From Mobilicoccus massiliensis (GTDB lineage: Bacteria > Actinomycetota > Actinomycetes > Actinomycetales > Dermatophilaceae), in the NCBI RefSeq assembly GCF_000826525.2, contig NZ_LN651331.1, forward strand, positions 342,323 through 406,322: DNA of 64,000 nt, written 5' to 3'. The notes beneath the pieces are model-generated. The model did no database searches and had not been told where the DNA came from. It saw only the letters and a list, made by a program, of their open reading frames with translations. Positions 43,559 through 53,027 of this stretch are shown piece by piece (the stretch's first letter is position 1; every line of letters starts with the position of its first letter). The position numbers and the translations under genes are program-made.

Positions 43559-45262
43559 CTACACGTACTCGCCGGTCACCTCGACGTCCTCGACACCGCG
43601 CGGCGATCGCTGCCCGGAGGCCTCGGCCCCGCGACGTTCGGCCGCGAGCCTGCGGATGTGCTCGACCCGACTGCCCTTGCGGCCCGAGACCCGTGCCCAC
43701 TCGTCCGGACTGTTCGTGTTCGGCAGGTCCTCGTTCTCGGCGAACTCGGTACGCAACGCCTCGGTGAGGTGCCGTCGGGACAGACCACGGCTGCCGTCGG
43801 CGAGGAACTCCTTGATCGCGGCCCGCTTGGCCCGGTCGACGATGTTCTGGATCATCGCGCCGGAGGCGAGATCACCGAAGTAGAGGATCTCGCTCGTGCC
43901 GTCGGCGTGGATCAGCTCGAGGTAGCGGTTCTCGGGAGTGCGGGCGTACATGCGCCGCACGACGTCGTCGATCATCGCGGCGACGGTGTCGCGGGCCGAG
44001 CCGTCATGGGCCGCGAGTTCGGACGCGGCCAGGGGCAGATCGGCCGTCAGGTACTTGGCGAAGATGTCGCGGGCGGCCTGCTCGTCCGGCCGGTCGATGC
44101 GGATCTTCGCGTCGAGGCGGCCGGGGCGCAGGATCGCCGGGTCGATCATGTCCTCGCGGTTGCTCGCCCCGATGATGATGACGTTGTCGAGCCGCTCGAC
44201 GCCGTCGATCTCGGCGAGCAGCTGGGGCACGATCGTGGTCTCGACGTCGCTGGACAGGCCGGAGCCGCGTGTGCGGAACAGCGAGTCCATCTCGTCGAAG
44301 AAGACGACCACGGGAGCGCCGCCCGTGGCGTGCTCGCGGGCTCGCTGGAAGATGAGCCGGATCTGCCGCTCGGTCTCGCCGACGTACTTGTTGAGCAGCT
44401 CCGGGCCCTTGATGTTGAGAAAGTAGCTCTTGGGCTCCGACAGACCCGCCTTCTCGGCGCTCTGCCGGGCGAGGGAGGCCGCGACCGCCTTGGCGATGAG
44501 GGTCTTTCCGCAGCCCGGAGGGCCGTAGAGCAGCACCCCCTTGGGCGGGCGCAGGTGGTGCTCGCGGAAGAGCTCGGGGTGCAGGTAGGGCAACTCGACC
44601 GAGTCGCGGATGGCCTCGATCTGCCCTGCGAGCCCGCCGATGTCGTCGTAACCGATGTCGGGGACCTCCTCGAGCACCAGGTCCTCCACCTCGGCCTTGG
44701 GGATGATCTCGTGGACGAAGCCGGTGCGCGAGTCGTAGAGCACCGTGTCGCCGCCGCGCAGGATCTGGCCGTGGAGAGGCTCGGCCAGGCGGGCGACGCG
44801 CTGCTCCTCACCGTGGACGACGACCACGACGCGGTGGTCGCCGAGGATCTCGTGGACGGCGACGACCTGGCCGAGGTCCTCGTACTCCCCCACCCCGACG
44901 ACGCAGAGCGTGTCGTTGAGCCGCACCTCACGCCCTGGGACCAGCGCGGCCTCGCGTACGTCGGGCGAGACCGTGACGAGCATCGGGCGGCCACCGGTGA
45001 GCACCCGCACCGTGCCGTCGCGCGGCGGGCGGAGCACGACGCCGTAGGTCGAGGGCGGGGTGGCGAGCGATTCGACCTGCGCCTTGAGCCCGGAGAGCTG
45101 TCCGCGCGCGTACTCCAGCGTGCGGGTCAACTCGTCGTTGCGCCGCGTCAGCGTCGCCACCGTCGTCTCGAGCCTGGCCGCTCGCGCCGCGGGGTCCGAC
45201 GGGGGCTGGGTGAGCGGGCCGGTGGTCTGGAATCGCCTGCGGTCGTCGCCGGTCTCACTCAT
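43559..45262 (-). CDS. arc: AAA+ ATPase ARC/Mpa (proteasome-associated, Pup-binding)
   Basis: A 567-residue hexameric unfoldase. An N-terminal coiled coil (about 25-68) binds Pup. Two OB folds (about 72-190) come next, then one AAA+ domain with Walker A GPPGCGKT (247-254), Walker [10 protein letters not shown] (318-326) and the second-region [17 protein letters not shown]. The last four residues are GEYV. Mycobacterial Mpa ends GQYL, which docks into the 20S core, so the penultimate Tyr is kept although prcBA is missing from the locus. The start overlaps the trmI stop by 8 bases. It is followed downstream by a thiolase gene instead of dop. Confidence 0.95.
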   Translation of the reverse strand: MSETGDDRRRFQTTGPLTQPPSDPAARAARLETTVATLTRRNDELTRTLEYARGQLSGLKAQVESLATPPSTYGVVLRPPRDGTVRVLTGGRPMLVTVSPDVREAALVPGREVRLNDTLCVVGVGEYEDLGQVVAVHEILGDHRVVVVVHGEEQRVARLAEPLHGQILRGGDTVLYDSRTGFVHEIIPKAEVEDLVLEEVPDIGYDDIGGLAGQIEAIRDSVELPYLHPELFREHHLRPPKGVLLYGPPGCGKTLIAKAVAASLARQSAEKAGLSEPKSYFLNIKGPELLNKYVGETERQIRLIFQRAREHATGGAPVVVFFDEMDSLFRTRGSGLSSDVETTIVPQLLAEIDGVERLDNVIIIGASNREDMIDPAILRPGRLDAKIRIDRPDEQAARDIFAKYLTADLPLAASELAAHDGSARDTVAAMIDDVVRRMYARTPENRYLELIHADGTSEILYFGDLASGAMIQNIVDRAKRAAIKEFLADGSRGLSRRHLTEALRTEFAENEDLPNTNSPDEWARVSGRKGSRVEHIRRLAAERRGAEASGQRSPRGVEDVEVTGEYV

Positions 45263-46337
45263 GGGTGGTCTCCTCGTCGTCGAGAGCCGCGGCCGGTGGG
45301 TCGGTGGCGGGCACCCCGCCCTCATCGGCCCGGGAGGCCGCGGCGGCCCGGCGCATCTTGCGGATCTTCTTCTCGCTCACGGGCCGTTCGCCCACGTCCT
45401 CCGGGCTCCAGTCGTCGGTGCTCAACGCCGGGCTCTCGGCTCCGGCGCCGTCCTCGCCGTACGCGCCCTTGGCGGGTCGGCGCTTGCGCAGCGGTGGCGT
45501 GACCCCGGGAGCGAGTCGGCGGGCGGTGATGAGGAACCCGGTGTGGCCGTGCATGCGGTGTTCGGGACGCACGGCGAGGCCTTCGAGGTGCCATCCCCGC
45601 ACGAGCGACTCCCATGCCGCCGGCTCGGTGAACCCGCCGTGGTCGCGCAGGTCTTCGGCCACGCGGGAGAGCTGGGTCGTCGTGGCGACGTAGCAGATGA
45701 GTACGCCGCCGGGGATGAGTGCGTCGGCGACGACGTCGAGACATTCCCAGGGCGCGAGCATGTCGAGGACGACACGATCGATACTCGCCGGCTCGACGGT
45801 CTGCGGCAGGACGTCGACGAGGTCGCCGACCTCGACGCTCCACGCGGGGTGCGGGCCGCCGAAGAACGCGTGGACGTTGCCGCGGGCGATGTCGGCGAAG
45901 TCCTCGCGACGTTCGAAGGAGAACAGTCGCCCACCGTCACCGACCGCCCGCAGCAGCGACATCGACAACGCGCCGGAGCCGACCCCGGCCTCGACGACGC
46001 GGGCGCCCGGGAAGACGTCGGCCATCTGCACGATCTGCCCCGAGTCCTTGGGGTAGACGACGGCCGCGCCCCGCGGCATGGACATGACGTAGTCGGCCAG
46101 CAGTGGACGCAGCACGAGGTACTCGATGCCCGTGGTGTTGGTGACCGTGGACCCGTCCGGCGAGCCGATGATGTCGTCGTGCGCGAGGCTGCCCCGGTGG
46201 GTGAAGAACTGCCCGCCCGGCATGAGCGTGATGGTGTGCAGACGCCCCTTGGGGTCGGTGAGCTGAACACGGTCACCGGCCGCGAAAGGTCCGCGACGCA
46301 ACGCGGCGCCGGTGGGCTGGGCAGGTGCGTCGGTCAT
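45255..46337 (-). CDS. trmI: tRNA (adenine-N1)-methyltransferase TrmI
   Basis: A 360-residue methyltransferase that makes m1A58 in the T-loop of tRNA. The N-terminal beta domain is [18 protein letters not shown]...; [31 protein letters not shown] includes the SAM-binding motif [15 protein letters not shown] holds the catalytic Asp and [13 protein letters not shown] follows. The last 80 residues are basic and disordered, beyond the usual end. In Mycobacterium trmI sits next to mpa as here; the 8-base overlap suggests co-translation with arc. Confidence 0.93.
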   Translation of the reverse strand: MTDAPAQPTGAALRRGPFAAGDRVQLTDPKGRLHTITLMPGGQFFTHRGSLAHDDIIGSPDGSTVTNTTGIEYLVLRPLLADYVMSMPRGAAVVYPKDSGQIVQMADVFPGARVVEAGVGSGALSMSLLRAVGDGGRLFSFERREDFADIARGNVHAFFGGPHPAWSVEVGDLVDVLPQTVEPASIDRVVLDMLAPWECLDVVADALIPGGVLICYVATTTQLSRVAEDLRDHGGFTEPAAWESLVRGWHLEGLAVRPEHRMHGHTGFLITARRLAPGVTPPLRKRRPAKGAYGEDGAGAESPALSTDDWSPEDVGERPVSEKKIRKMRRAAAASRADEGGVPATDPPAAALDDEETTHE

Positions 46338-46383
46338 GGGGGCGAGTCTAGGTCGTGGCCCCGACAGCCCTTCGAGCGACGCG

Positions 46384-47559
46384 TCAGAAGGCGCCGGCCC
46401 GCGTCAACGCCTCGTTGACCGCCTCGGCCGTGACCACCCCGATGGGGCGATCGCCGTTCCGGAGCAGGACGATCGGCACCGTGCTCACGTGCATGTGGTC
46501 GATGACGTGCTCCAAGCGTGGGTGGTGCCCCGCGTCGAGGATCCAGCCCCGTGGTGGGCGGACCGTGAACGCCGATGCCGGCGCGTCCGCCAGTGAGGCG
46601 GTGTCGACCTCCTGCGGGACGGTGACGAGATCCCAGTCGGGAGAGGTGGCAGAGCCGTGAGGCGCGGGAACGAGCACGTAGGCGCCGGGTACGCGAGCCT
46701 CGTCGCCGGGTCGATTGGCGCCGCCATCGGCCACCGCCAGGCGACGGACCTCGCGCATCGGCGTGCGCGGATCGACGACGATCGCCGGGGCCAGGACGTC
46801 GTCGAGCGACACCCGGGAGTACGCACCGAGCCGTCGGCCGGCCGTCACGGCCTGGGAGGCGCCTGCCCACATCATCGCGCCGACGAGGCCCGCCCACGCG
46901 AGCATGACGAACGACGGCTGTCGACCCTCGAAGAGGGGCACCAGGACGAACCAGCCCACGAGCGCGACGACGAAGAGCCGTCCCGCCCAGCCGGAGGCGA
47001 TCATGCCGAGGTCGCGCCGACCGGTGACCTTCCAGATCACGGCGTCGAGGAGGTGTCCGCCGTCCAGCGGGTGCCCGGGGACGAGGTTGAACGCGCCGAC
47101 CACGGCGTTGGTGAGGACGAAGGCGGTGCCCACGAGCCACGGCACGCCGGGTGGGAGGTGCGGCAGCACGAGCGATCCGAGAACGGCGAGCACGCCGTTG
47201 GCGAGTGGTCCGACCACGGCGATGATCGCCGACCGACCGGGGGTGAGACCGGCGGATTCGTACGTCGTGTGCCCTCCGAAGACGTCGAGGACGACGCGGC
47301 CGACCCTGGCTCCCAACAGCCGGGCCGCGACCGCGTGCGCTGCCTCGTGGGCGAGCACCGAGACGGCGAGCAGCACCGCGTAGAGCGCGGCGACGGCATA
47401 GGCGCCGACGGTTCCGATACCGGGGATCGCGCCCGCCATCTGTGGACCGAAGTACAGGATGATGAAGGCGGCGAAGATCGGCCAGGAGCCCGACACGTAC
47501 AGCGGCACTCCCCACGGTGCACCGACCCGCCATCCACGCGGCGCATCTCGGTCTCTCAT
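46384..47559 (-). CDS. Site-2 protease family metallopeptidase with CBS-like tail
   Basis: A 391-residue intramembrane metalloprotease. Six hydrophobic segments contain the zinc motif HEAAH (in LAHEAAHAVAARLLGARV) and the second ligand in VPGHPLDGGHLLD. A soluble C-terminal part (about 250-391) ends MHVSTVPIVLLRNGDRPIGVVTAEA, the shape of a CBS repeat. Such proteins cleave membrane-bound regulators or signal remnants. It is a group III S2P of the Rip3-like type, by architecture. Its substrate is unknown; no anti-sigma factor gene lies adjacent. Confidence 0.88.
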   Translation of the reverse strand: MRDRDAPRGWRVGAPWGVPLYVSGSWPIFAAFIILYFGPQMAGAIPGIGTVGAYAVAALYAVLLAVSVLAHEAAHAVAARLLGARVGRVVLDVFGGHTTYESAGLTPGRSAIIAVVGPLANGVLAVLGSLVLPHLPPGVPWLVGTAFVLTNAVVGAFNLVPGHPLDGGHLLDAVIWKVTGRRDLGMIASGWAGRLFVVALVGWFVLVPLFEGRQPSFVMLAWAGLVGAMMWAGASQAVTAGRRLGAYSRVSLDDVLAPAIVVDPRTPMREVRRLAVADGGANRPGDEARVPGAYVLVPAPHGSATSPDWDLVTVPQEVDTASLADAPASAFTVRPPRGWILDAGHHPRLEHVIDHMHVSTVPIVLLRNGDRPIGVVTAEAVNEALTRAGAF

Positions 47560-47601
47560 CTCAGCTCACCGCGCCGTCGCGCCTGTCGCGCCGACCGGAC
47601 C

Positions 47602-48357
47602 TCACGTCCTCGACAGTCGCCACAGGTCCTCCGGTCGCACGCCCTCGAGGGTCGGGACGCGGGCGAGACCGGCGGCCTCCGGGATCTCGACGAGGTACGG
47701 GATCGCGATCGTGCGGGCCCCGGAGGCGAGGGCGGCCCCGACGCCCGCGCGCGAGTCCTCGAGTGCGACGCACTCGGCGGCCTCGACCCCGAGCACGTCC
47801 ATCGCCGTGAGGTAGGCCTCGGGGTGCGGCTTGCCCTCGGCGACGACGTCGCCGGTGACGACCGCGTCGAAGGTGCCCTCGGGCAGGGCCTCGAGGAGGA
47901 CGTCGACCATGGGGCGCCACGACATCGTCACCAGAGCGCACGGAACACCGCGGCTGCGCAGCGCCGCGAGCAGTTCCTGAGCTCCCGGCCGCCACGGCAT
48001 GCGCTCCCGCATACGCCCCATGACGCCGGCCTGCATGTGCTCGGTGATCTCGCGTTCGGGCAGATCGACCGGGCTGTTCTCCCGGATGTACCGCGCCGAG
48101 ACGTCGAGCGGGTTGCCGACGCACGCCAGCGCGTTCTCCTCCGTCCAGATGCCGCCGAACGACTCGACGAGCGCGGTCTCGAACTCCGCCCAGTACGGCT
48201 CGGTGTCGATGAGCGTGCCGTCCATGTCCCACAGCACCGCCGCGGGCAGCCGCGAACGCCCCTCGCCGGCTTGGGAATCCGCGGCCTCCGGGCGGGCGTC
48301 CGCCGGTGAACCGAACACGTCGTGGACGCCTGTCGGGGTGGTCGTCTGCTCGTCCAT
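47602..48357 (-). CDS. HAD-superfamily phosphatase (beta-phosphoglucomutase-like)
   Basis: A 251-residue HAD hydrolase. The nucleophile motif is VLWDMDGTLIDTEPYW. Motif II is ALVTMSW, and motifs III/IV are GKPHPEAYLTA and ALEDSRAGVGAA. A helical cap follows the first motif. About 35 disordered residues precede the domain. The start lies 5 bases after the metH stop, so the two are probably co-transcribed. The substrate is a small phosphorylated metabolite; which one is not visible. Confidence 0.88.
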   Translation of the reverse strand: MDEQTTTPTGVHDVFGSPADARPEAADSQAGEGRSRLPAAVLWDMDGTLIDTEPYWAEFETALVESFGGIWTEENALACVGNPLDVSARYIRENSPVDLPEREITEHMQAGVMGRMRERMPWRPGAQELLAALRSRGVPCALVTMSWRPMVDVLLEALPEGTFDAVVTGDVVAEGKPHPEAYLTAMDVLGVEAAECVALEDSRAGVGAALASGARTIAIPYLVEIPEAAGLARVPTLEGVRPEDLWRLSRT

Positions 48358-48362
48358 GGCGC

Positions 48363-51300
48363 TCAGACCTTGAAGTACTTCGCCTCGGGGTGGTGCACGA
48401 CGAGCGCGTCGGTGGACTGCTCGGGGTGCAGCTGCAGCTCCTCGGAGAGCTCGACACCGATGCGCTCGGGCTCGAGCAGCCGCACGAGCGTCGTGCGGTC
48501 CTCCAGGTCGGGACAGGCCGGGTAGCCGAAGGAGTACCGGCAGCCGCGGAATCTGACGTCGAGCACGTCGTCGAGGTCCATCGACACCGGGTCGCCGATG
48601 CCGAGCTCGTCGCGCACTCGGGCGTGCCACATCTCGGCGAGGGCCTCGGTGAGCTGGACCGAGAGGCCGTGGAGTTCGAGGTAGTCGCGGTAGGCGTTCT
48701 CGGCGTAGAGCTTGGCCGTGACGTCGCTGACGTGCGCGCCCATGGTGACGAGCTGGAACGCGATGACGTCGGGCACCCCGTCGGCCTCGTAGGCCTCCTT
48801 GTTCTTGAAGAAGTCGGCGAGGTCGAGACGCCGGTCGCGGCGCTGACGCGGGAACGTGAACCGCTCGCGCTCCTCGCCCTTGCGGTGCTCGACCTGCTCG
48901 CCGTCGAGGGTGTGGGTGCCGTCCTCGTGCCAGAGGACGACGAGGTCGTTGCCCTCGCTGTAGCAGGGGAAGTACCCGTAGACGACGGCGGGCGCCATGA
49001 TGTCCTCGGTCTTGATGCGGTCGAGCCACATGCGCAGCCGGGGGCGTCCCTCGGTCTCGACGAGCTCCTCGTAGCCGGGCCCCTCTCCGCCACGAGTGGG
49101 CTTGAGACCCCACTGCCCGAGGAACGTCGCCCGCTCGTCGAGGAAGCTCGCGTAGTCGGCCAGGGCGATGCCCTTGACGATGCGCGTGCCCCAGAACGGC
49201 GGGGTCGGCACCTCGCTCAGGCGCTCGACGTCCGACGGCGTCGTGTCGTCGGTGCCCTCGCCGCCGCTGTAGCGCACGTCGTCGCGGGTCTTGACGCGGC
49301 GCTTGCGCAGTTCGGGCAGGGCGTCGGCGAGGTCGAGCTCGGGGTCGGCCTTGGCCTTGGCCACGGCGTCCATGAGCCGCAACCCCTCGAACGCGTCGCG
49401 GGCGTAGCGGACGTGGCCCTCGTAGATGCTCGCGAGGTCCTCCTCGACGTACACCCGGGTGAGCGCCGCACCGCCGAGCAACACCGGCCACTTGTCGGCC
49501 AGGCCCCGCTTGTTGAACTCCTCGAGGTTGTCCTTCATGACGACGGTCGACTTGACGAGCAGCCCGCTCATACCGACCGCGTCGACGTCGTTCTCCTCCG
49601 CGGCGTCGATGATCTCGTTGACCGTCTTCTTGATCCCGATGTTGACGACGTCGTAGCCGTTGTTGCTGAGGATGATGTCGACGAGGTTCTTGCCGATGTC
49701 GTGCACGTCGCCCTTGACCGTGGCGAGCAGCACCTTGGCCTTGGCCTGCCGGCCGCTTCCACCCGACGCGGCGACCTGCTCCTCGATGACCGGCTCGAGG
49801 TGGGCGACGGCGGCCTTCATCGTCTCGGCGCTCTGCAGCACGAACGGCAGCTGCATCGTGCCGGCGCCGAACCGTTCGCCGACGACCTTCATGCCCTCGA
49901 GCAGGTGGTCGTTGATGACGGCGAGGGCGGGGATGCCGGAGTCGACGGCCTCGTCGAGATCGGCGTCCAGGCCCTGACGTTCGCCGTCGATGATGCGCTG
50001 CGCGAGGCGTTCGCCCACGGGCAGCGACTTGAGCTCTTCGAGACGCGACTCCTTGAGCGAGGCGGAGTCGACGCCCTCGAACAGCTCGAGCATGCGGGCC
50101 AGCGGGTCGTACGTGCACTCGCTCTCGCCCGGTTCGCCGGCCCATTCGCGACGGTCGTGGACGAGGTCGAGGGCGACCTTGTACTGCTCCTCGTCGATGC
50201 GGGCGATGGGCAGGATCTTCGCGGCGTTGACGATCGCGCTGCTGAGACCGGCCTTGACGCACTCGTCGAGGAACACCGAGTTGAGCACCACGCGCGCGGC
50301 CGGCTTGAGGCCGAAGCTGACGTTCGACACGCCGAGGGTGGTCTGGACCCCCGGGTAGGTGGTGGTGATCTCGCGGATCGCCTCGATGGTCTCGATGGCG
50401 TCGCGGCGGGTCTCCTCCTGGCCCGTGGCGATGGGGAAGGTCAGCGCGTCGACGATGATGTCCTCCACGCGCATGCCCCACTCGCCGGTGAGCGCGTCGA
50501 TGAGCCGGGAGGCCACCGCGACCTTGTGCTCGCGGGTACGGGCCTGGCCCTGCTCGTCGATGGTGAGCGCGACGACCGCGGCGCCGTGCTCGCGCACCAG
50601 ACGCATGACCCGGGTGAAACGCGACTCCGGGCCGTCGCCGTCCTCGTAGTTGACGGAGTTGATGACCGCACGCCCACCCATGCGCTCCAGGCCCGCCTCG
50701 ATCAGCGGCGGCTCGGTGGAGTCGAGCACGAGCGGAAGCGTGGAGCTGGTGGCGAAGCGGCTGACGATCTCGCTCATGTCGTCGACGCCGTCGCGGCCCA
50801 CGTAGTCGACGCAGACGTCGAGCAGGTGAGCGCCCTCGCGGGTCTGGTTCTTGGCGATCTCGACGCACTGGTTCCAGTCCTCGGCGAGCATCGCCTCGCG
50901 GAACGCCTTGGAGCCGTTGGCGTTCGTGCGCTCGCCGATGGACAGGAAGCTCGCGTCCTGGCGGAACGGCACCGCCGTGTAGAGCGAGGCCACCGACGGC
51001 TCGGGGTGCGGATCGCGGGGCGTGACCGGCTTGCCACCGACCGCCTCGACCACGGCGGCCAGGTGCTCGGGCGTGGTGCCGCAGCAACCGCCGACGAGCG
51101 AGAGGCCGTACTCCTCGACGAACGACTTGTGGGCCTTCGCGAGCTCGGCGGGCGTGAGGGGGTAGACCGCGCCGTCCTTGCCCAGCTCGGGCAGGCCGGC
51201 GTTGGGCAGGCACCCCACCGCGATGCGCGCGTTCTGCGAGAGGTGGCGCAGGTGCTCGCTCATCTCGGCCGGGCCGGTGGCGCAGTTGAGCGAGATCATG

Positions 51301-51974
51301 TCGATGCCGAGCGGTTCGAGCGCGACGAGCGCCGCGCCGATCTCGGTGCCCATGAGCATCGTTCCGGTGGTCTCGACGGTGACCGAGCAGATGATCGGCA
51401 CGTCCAGCCCCAGCTCGGCCAGGGCTCGCTTGGAGCCGACGATGGCGGCCTTGGCCTGCAGCAGGTCCTGGCAGGTCTCGATGAGCAACGCGTCGGCGCC
51501 GCCCTTGACGAGACCTCGGGCGCACTTCTCGTAGGCGTCGCGCAGGTCGGCGTACCGGGCGTGCAGCAGCGACGGGAGCTTGGTGCCCGGACCCATCGAG
51601 CCGAGCACGAAACGCGGCTTCTCGGGCGTCGAGTACTCGTCGGCGACCTCGCGGGCGATGCGCGCGCCGGCCTCGGCGAGCTCCTCGATGCGCTCGGGGA
51701 TGTCGTACTCGGCGAGGTTGGGCAGGTTGGCGCCGAAGGTGTTGGTCTCGATCGCGTCGACCCCCACCTCGAGGTACTCCTGATGCACCGAACGCACGAT
51801 GTCGGGGCGGGTGACGTTGAGGATCTCGTTACAGCCCTCGAGCTGCTCGAAGTCGTCCAGCGAGGGGTCGGCGGCCTGCAACATGGTGCCCATGGCACCG
51901 TCGGCGACGATGACGCGCTCGGAGAGAAGGGCACGGAACTGATCGGAGCGGCTGCTCACAGGTGACGACCTCAC
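48363..51974 (-). CDS. metH: Cobalamin-dependent methionine synthase MetH
   Basis: A 1203-residue modular enzyme that methylates homocysteine. The homocysteine domain comes first (VIVADGAMGTMLQAA; zinc Cys in NCATGPAEM and VGGCCGTTPEH). Next are the pterin/folate domain (FLSIGERTNANGSKAFREA), the cobalamin cap and B12-binding domain with VKGDVHDIGKNLVDIIL (the His ligates cobalt) and the C-terminal reactivation domain. Length is normal. The start is GTG 51974, or the in-frame GTG at 51959. The 109-bp upstream gap is too short for a usual cobalamin riboswitch, and I see none. Its neighbourhood (PAC2, mshC) matches Mycobacterium. Confidence 0.96.
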   Translation of the reverse strand: MRSSPVSSRSDQFRALLSERVIVADGAMGTMLQAADPSLDDFEQLEGCNEILNVTRPDIVRSVHQEYLEVGVDAIETNTFGANLPNLAEYDIPERIEELAEAGARIAREVADEYSTPEKPRFVLGSMGPGTKLPSLLHARYADLRDAYEKCARGLVKGGADALLIETCQDLLQAKAAIVGSKRALAELGLDVPIICSVTVETTGTMLMGTEIGAALVALEPLGIDMISLNCATGPAEMSEHLRHLSQNARIAVGCLPNAGLPELGKDGAVYPLTPAELAKAHKSFVEEYGLSLVGGCCGTTPEHLAAVVEAVGGKPVTPRDPHPEPSVASLYTAVPFRQDASFLSIGERTNANGSKAFREAMLAEDWNQCVEIAKNQTREGAHLLDVCVDYVGRDGVDDMSEIVSRFATSSTLPLVLDSTEPPLIEAGLERMGGRAVINSVNYEDGDGPESRFTRVMRLVREHGAAVVALTIDEQGQARTREHKVAVASRLIDALTGEWGMRVEDIIVDALTFPIATGQEETRRDAIETIEAIREITTTYPGVQTTLGVSNVSFGLKPAARVVLNSVFLDECVKAGLSSAIVNAAKILPIARIDEEQYKVALDLVHDRREWAGEPGESECTYDPLARMLELFEGVDSASLKESRLEELKSLPVGERLAQRIIDGERQGLDADLDEAVDSGIPALAVINDHLLEGMKVVGERFGAGTMQLPFVLQSAETMKAAVAHLEPVIEEQVAASGGSGRQAKAKVLLATVKGDVHDIGKNLVDIILSNNGYDVVNIGIKKTVNEIIDAAEENDVDAVGMSGLLVKSTVVMKDNLEEFNKRGLADKWPVLLGGAALTRVYVEEDLASIYEGHVRYARDAFEGLRLMDAVAKAKADPELDLADALPELRKRRVKTRDDVRYSGGEGTDDTTPSDVERLSEVPTPPFWGTRIVKGIALADYASFLDERATFLGQWGLKPTRGGEGPGYEELVETEGRPRLRMWLDRIKTEDIMAPAVVYGYFPCYSEGNDLVVLWHEDGTHTLDGEQVEHRKGEERERFTFPRQRRDRRLDLADFFKNKEAYEADGVPDVIAFQLVTMGAHVSDVTAKLYAENAYRDYLELHGLSVQLTEALAEMWHARVRDELGIGDPVSMDLDDVLDVRFRGCRYSFGYPACPDLEDRTTLVRLLEPERIGVELSEELQLHPEQSTDALVVHHPEAKYFKV

Positions 51975-52083
51975 GCTCGGGGGGCCCGGCCACGAGGCCG
52001 GTGGGGGAACGTGTCCATGCTAGTTGCCGCCGCCGACAACCCCGGATGGCCCCGTAGTCTGGGGGGATGAGTGAGGAAGACGC

Positions 52084-52941
52084 ATGATCGAGGTGGAGGA
52101 CCTGCCGGAGCTGCGACGCCCGATCGTCGTCGCCGCGTTCGAGGGGTGGAACGACGCCGGCGAGGCGGCCTCGTCGGTCATCGCCCACCTCGCGGACGTG
52201 TGGGGAGCCGAGGCCGTGGCGGCCGTGGATCCCGAGGACTACTACGACTTCCAGGTCAACCGGCCGCGCGTCGGGCCGCACGAGGGCATCCGCCGCATCA
52301 CGTGGCCGACGACCCGCATCCTGCTCGCCCGCGACACGGGGTTCGACCACGACGTGCTGCTCGTCCAGGGCATCGAGCCCTCGATGCGGTGGCGCGCGTT
52401 CGTCATCGAGCTGCTCACGCTCGCCCACGAGGTCGACGCCGAGCTGCTCGTGTGCCTCGGCGCCCTGCTCGCCGACGTGCCCCACACCCGGCCGTGCCCG
52501 GTCTTCACCACCGCGGAGGACCCGGAGCTCATCGAGCGATACGGGCTCGAGGAGAGCACGTACGAGGGGCACACCGGCATCCTCGGGGTGCTCGCGGACG
52601 CCGCGCACCAGTCCGACCTGCCGTGCGTCTCGAGCTGGGTCTCGGTGCCGCACTACGCGGGCGGCCACAACTCCCCCAAGGCCACGCTCGCACTGCTCAA
52701 CGCGCTGGAGAGTCTGCTCGACCTGGCCCTCCCCCACGGCGACCTCGAGGACCTCTCCCGGGCGTGGGAGCGCGGGGTCGACGAGCTCGCCGGCTCCGAC
52801 GAGGAGATCGGCGAGTACGTGCAGGCGTTGGAGTCGGCGCAGGACACGGCCGACCGCCCGGAGGCCTCCGGCGACGCCATCGCGGCCGAGTTCGAGCGTT
52901 ACCTGCGCCGCCGCGGCAACGACCAGCAACAGGGCGGCTGA
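52084..52941 (+). CDS. PAC2-family protein
   Basis: A 285-residue member of the PAC2 family (named for a eukaryotic proteasome assembly chaperone). IVVAAFEGWNDAGEAASSVIAHL at the N-terminus, then DYYDFQVNRPRV, EPSMRWRAFVIELL and LGALLADVPHTRP, are conserved in the actinobacterial group. The end is charged and may be coiled. Its function in bacteria is not established; it is conserved even where the proteasome is missing. It is divergent from metH and convergent with mshC. An ATG at 52084 with GAGTGAGGAAG upstream fits. Confidence 0.88.
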   Translation: MIEVEDLPELRRPIVVAAFEGWNDAGEAASSVIAHLADVWGAEAVAAVDPEDYYDFQVNRPRVGPHEGIRRITWPTTRILLARDTGFDHDVLLVQGIEPSMRWRAFVIELLTLAHEVDAELLVCLGALLADVPHTRPCPVFTTAEDPELIERYGLEESTYEGHTGILGVLADAAHQSDLPCVSSWVSVPHYAGGHNSPKATLALLNALESLLDLALPHGDLEDLSRAWERGVDELAGSDEEIGEYVQALESAQDTADRPEASGDAIAAEFERYLRRRGNDQQQGG

Positions 52942-53027
52942 GGCCGGCGATTCAGCCGTGCGGCGTCCGTTTCAGCGGCGCTGTGTCAGACGGTCAGAGG
53001 CGAACGGACGTCAGCGGCGAACGGACG

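Noticed and set aside
47602..51525. Open frame of 1307 codons antisense/out of frame over metH
   Set aside because: It merges the HAD gene frame with an Arg/Pro/Gly-rich reading of metH in another frame. MetH is unmistakable, so only the first part (the HAD gene) is real.
48306..51965. 1219-codon plus-strand open frame opposite metH
   Set aside because: A GC-rich shadow: composition is dominated by Val, Arg, Glu, Asp and Leu without any domain; metH explains the region.
51975..52083. Cobalamin riboswitch upstream of metH
   Set aside because: The gap is 109 bases, too short for a full element plus promoter, and no B12-box sequence is visible.
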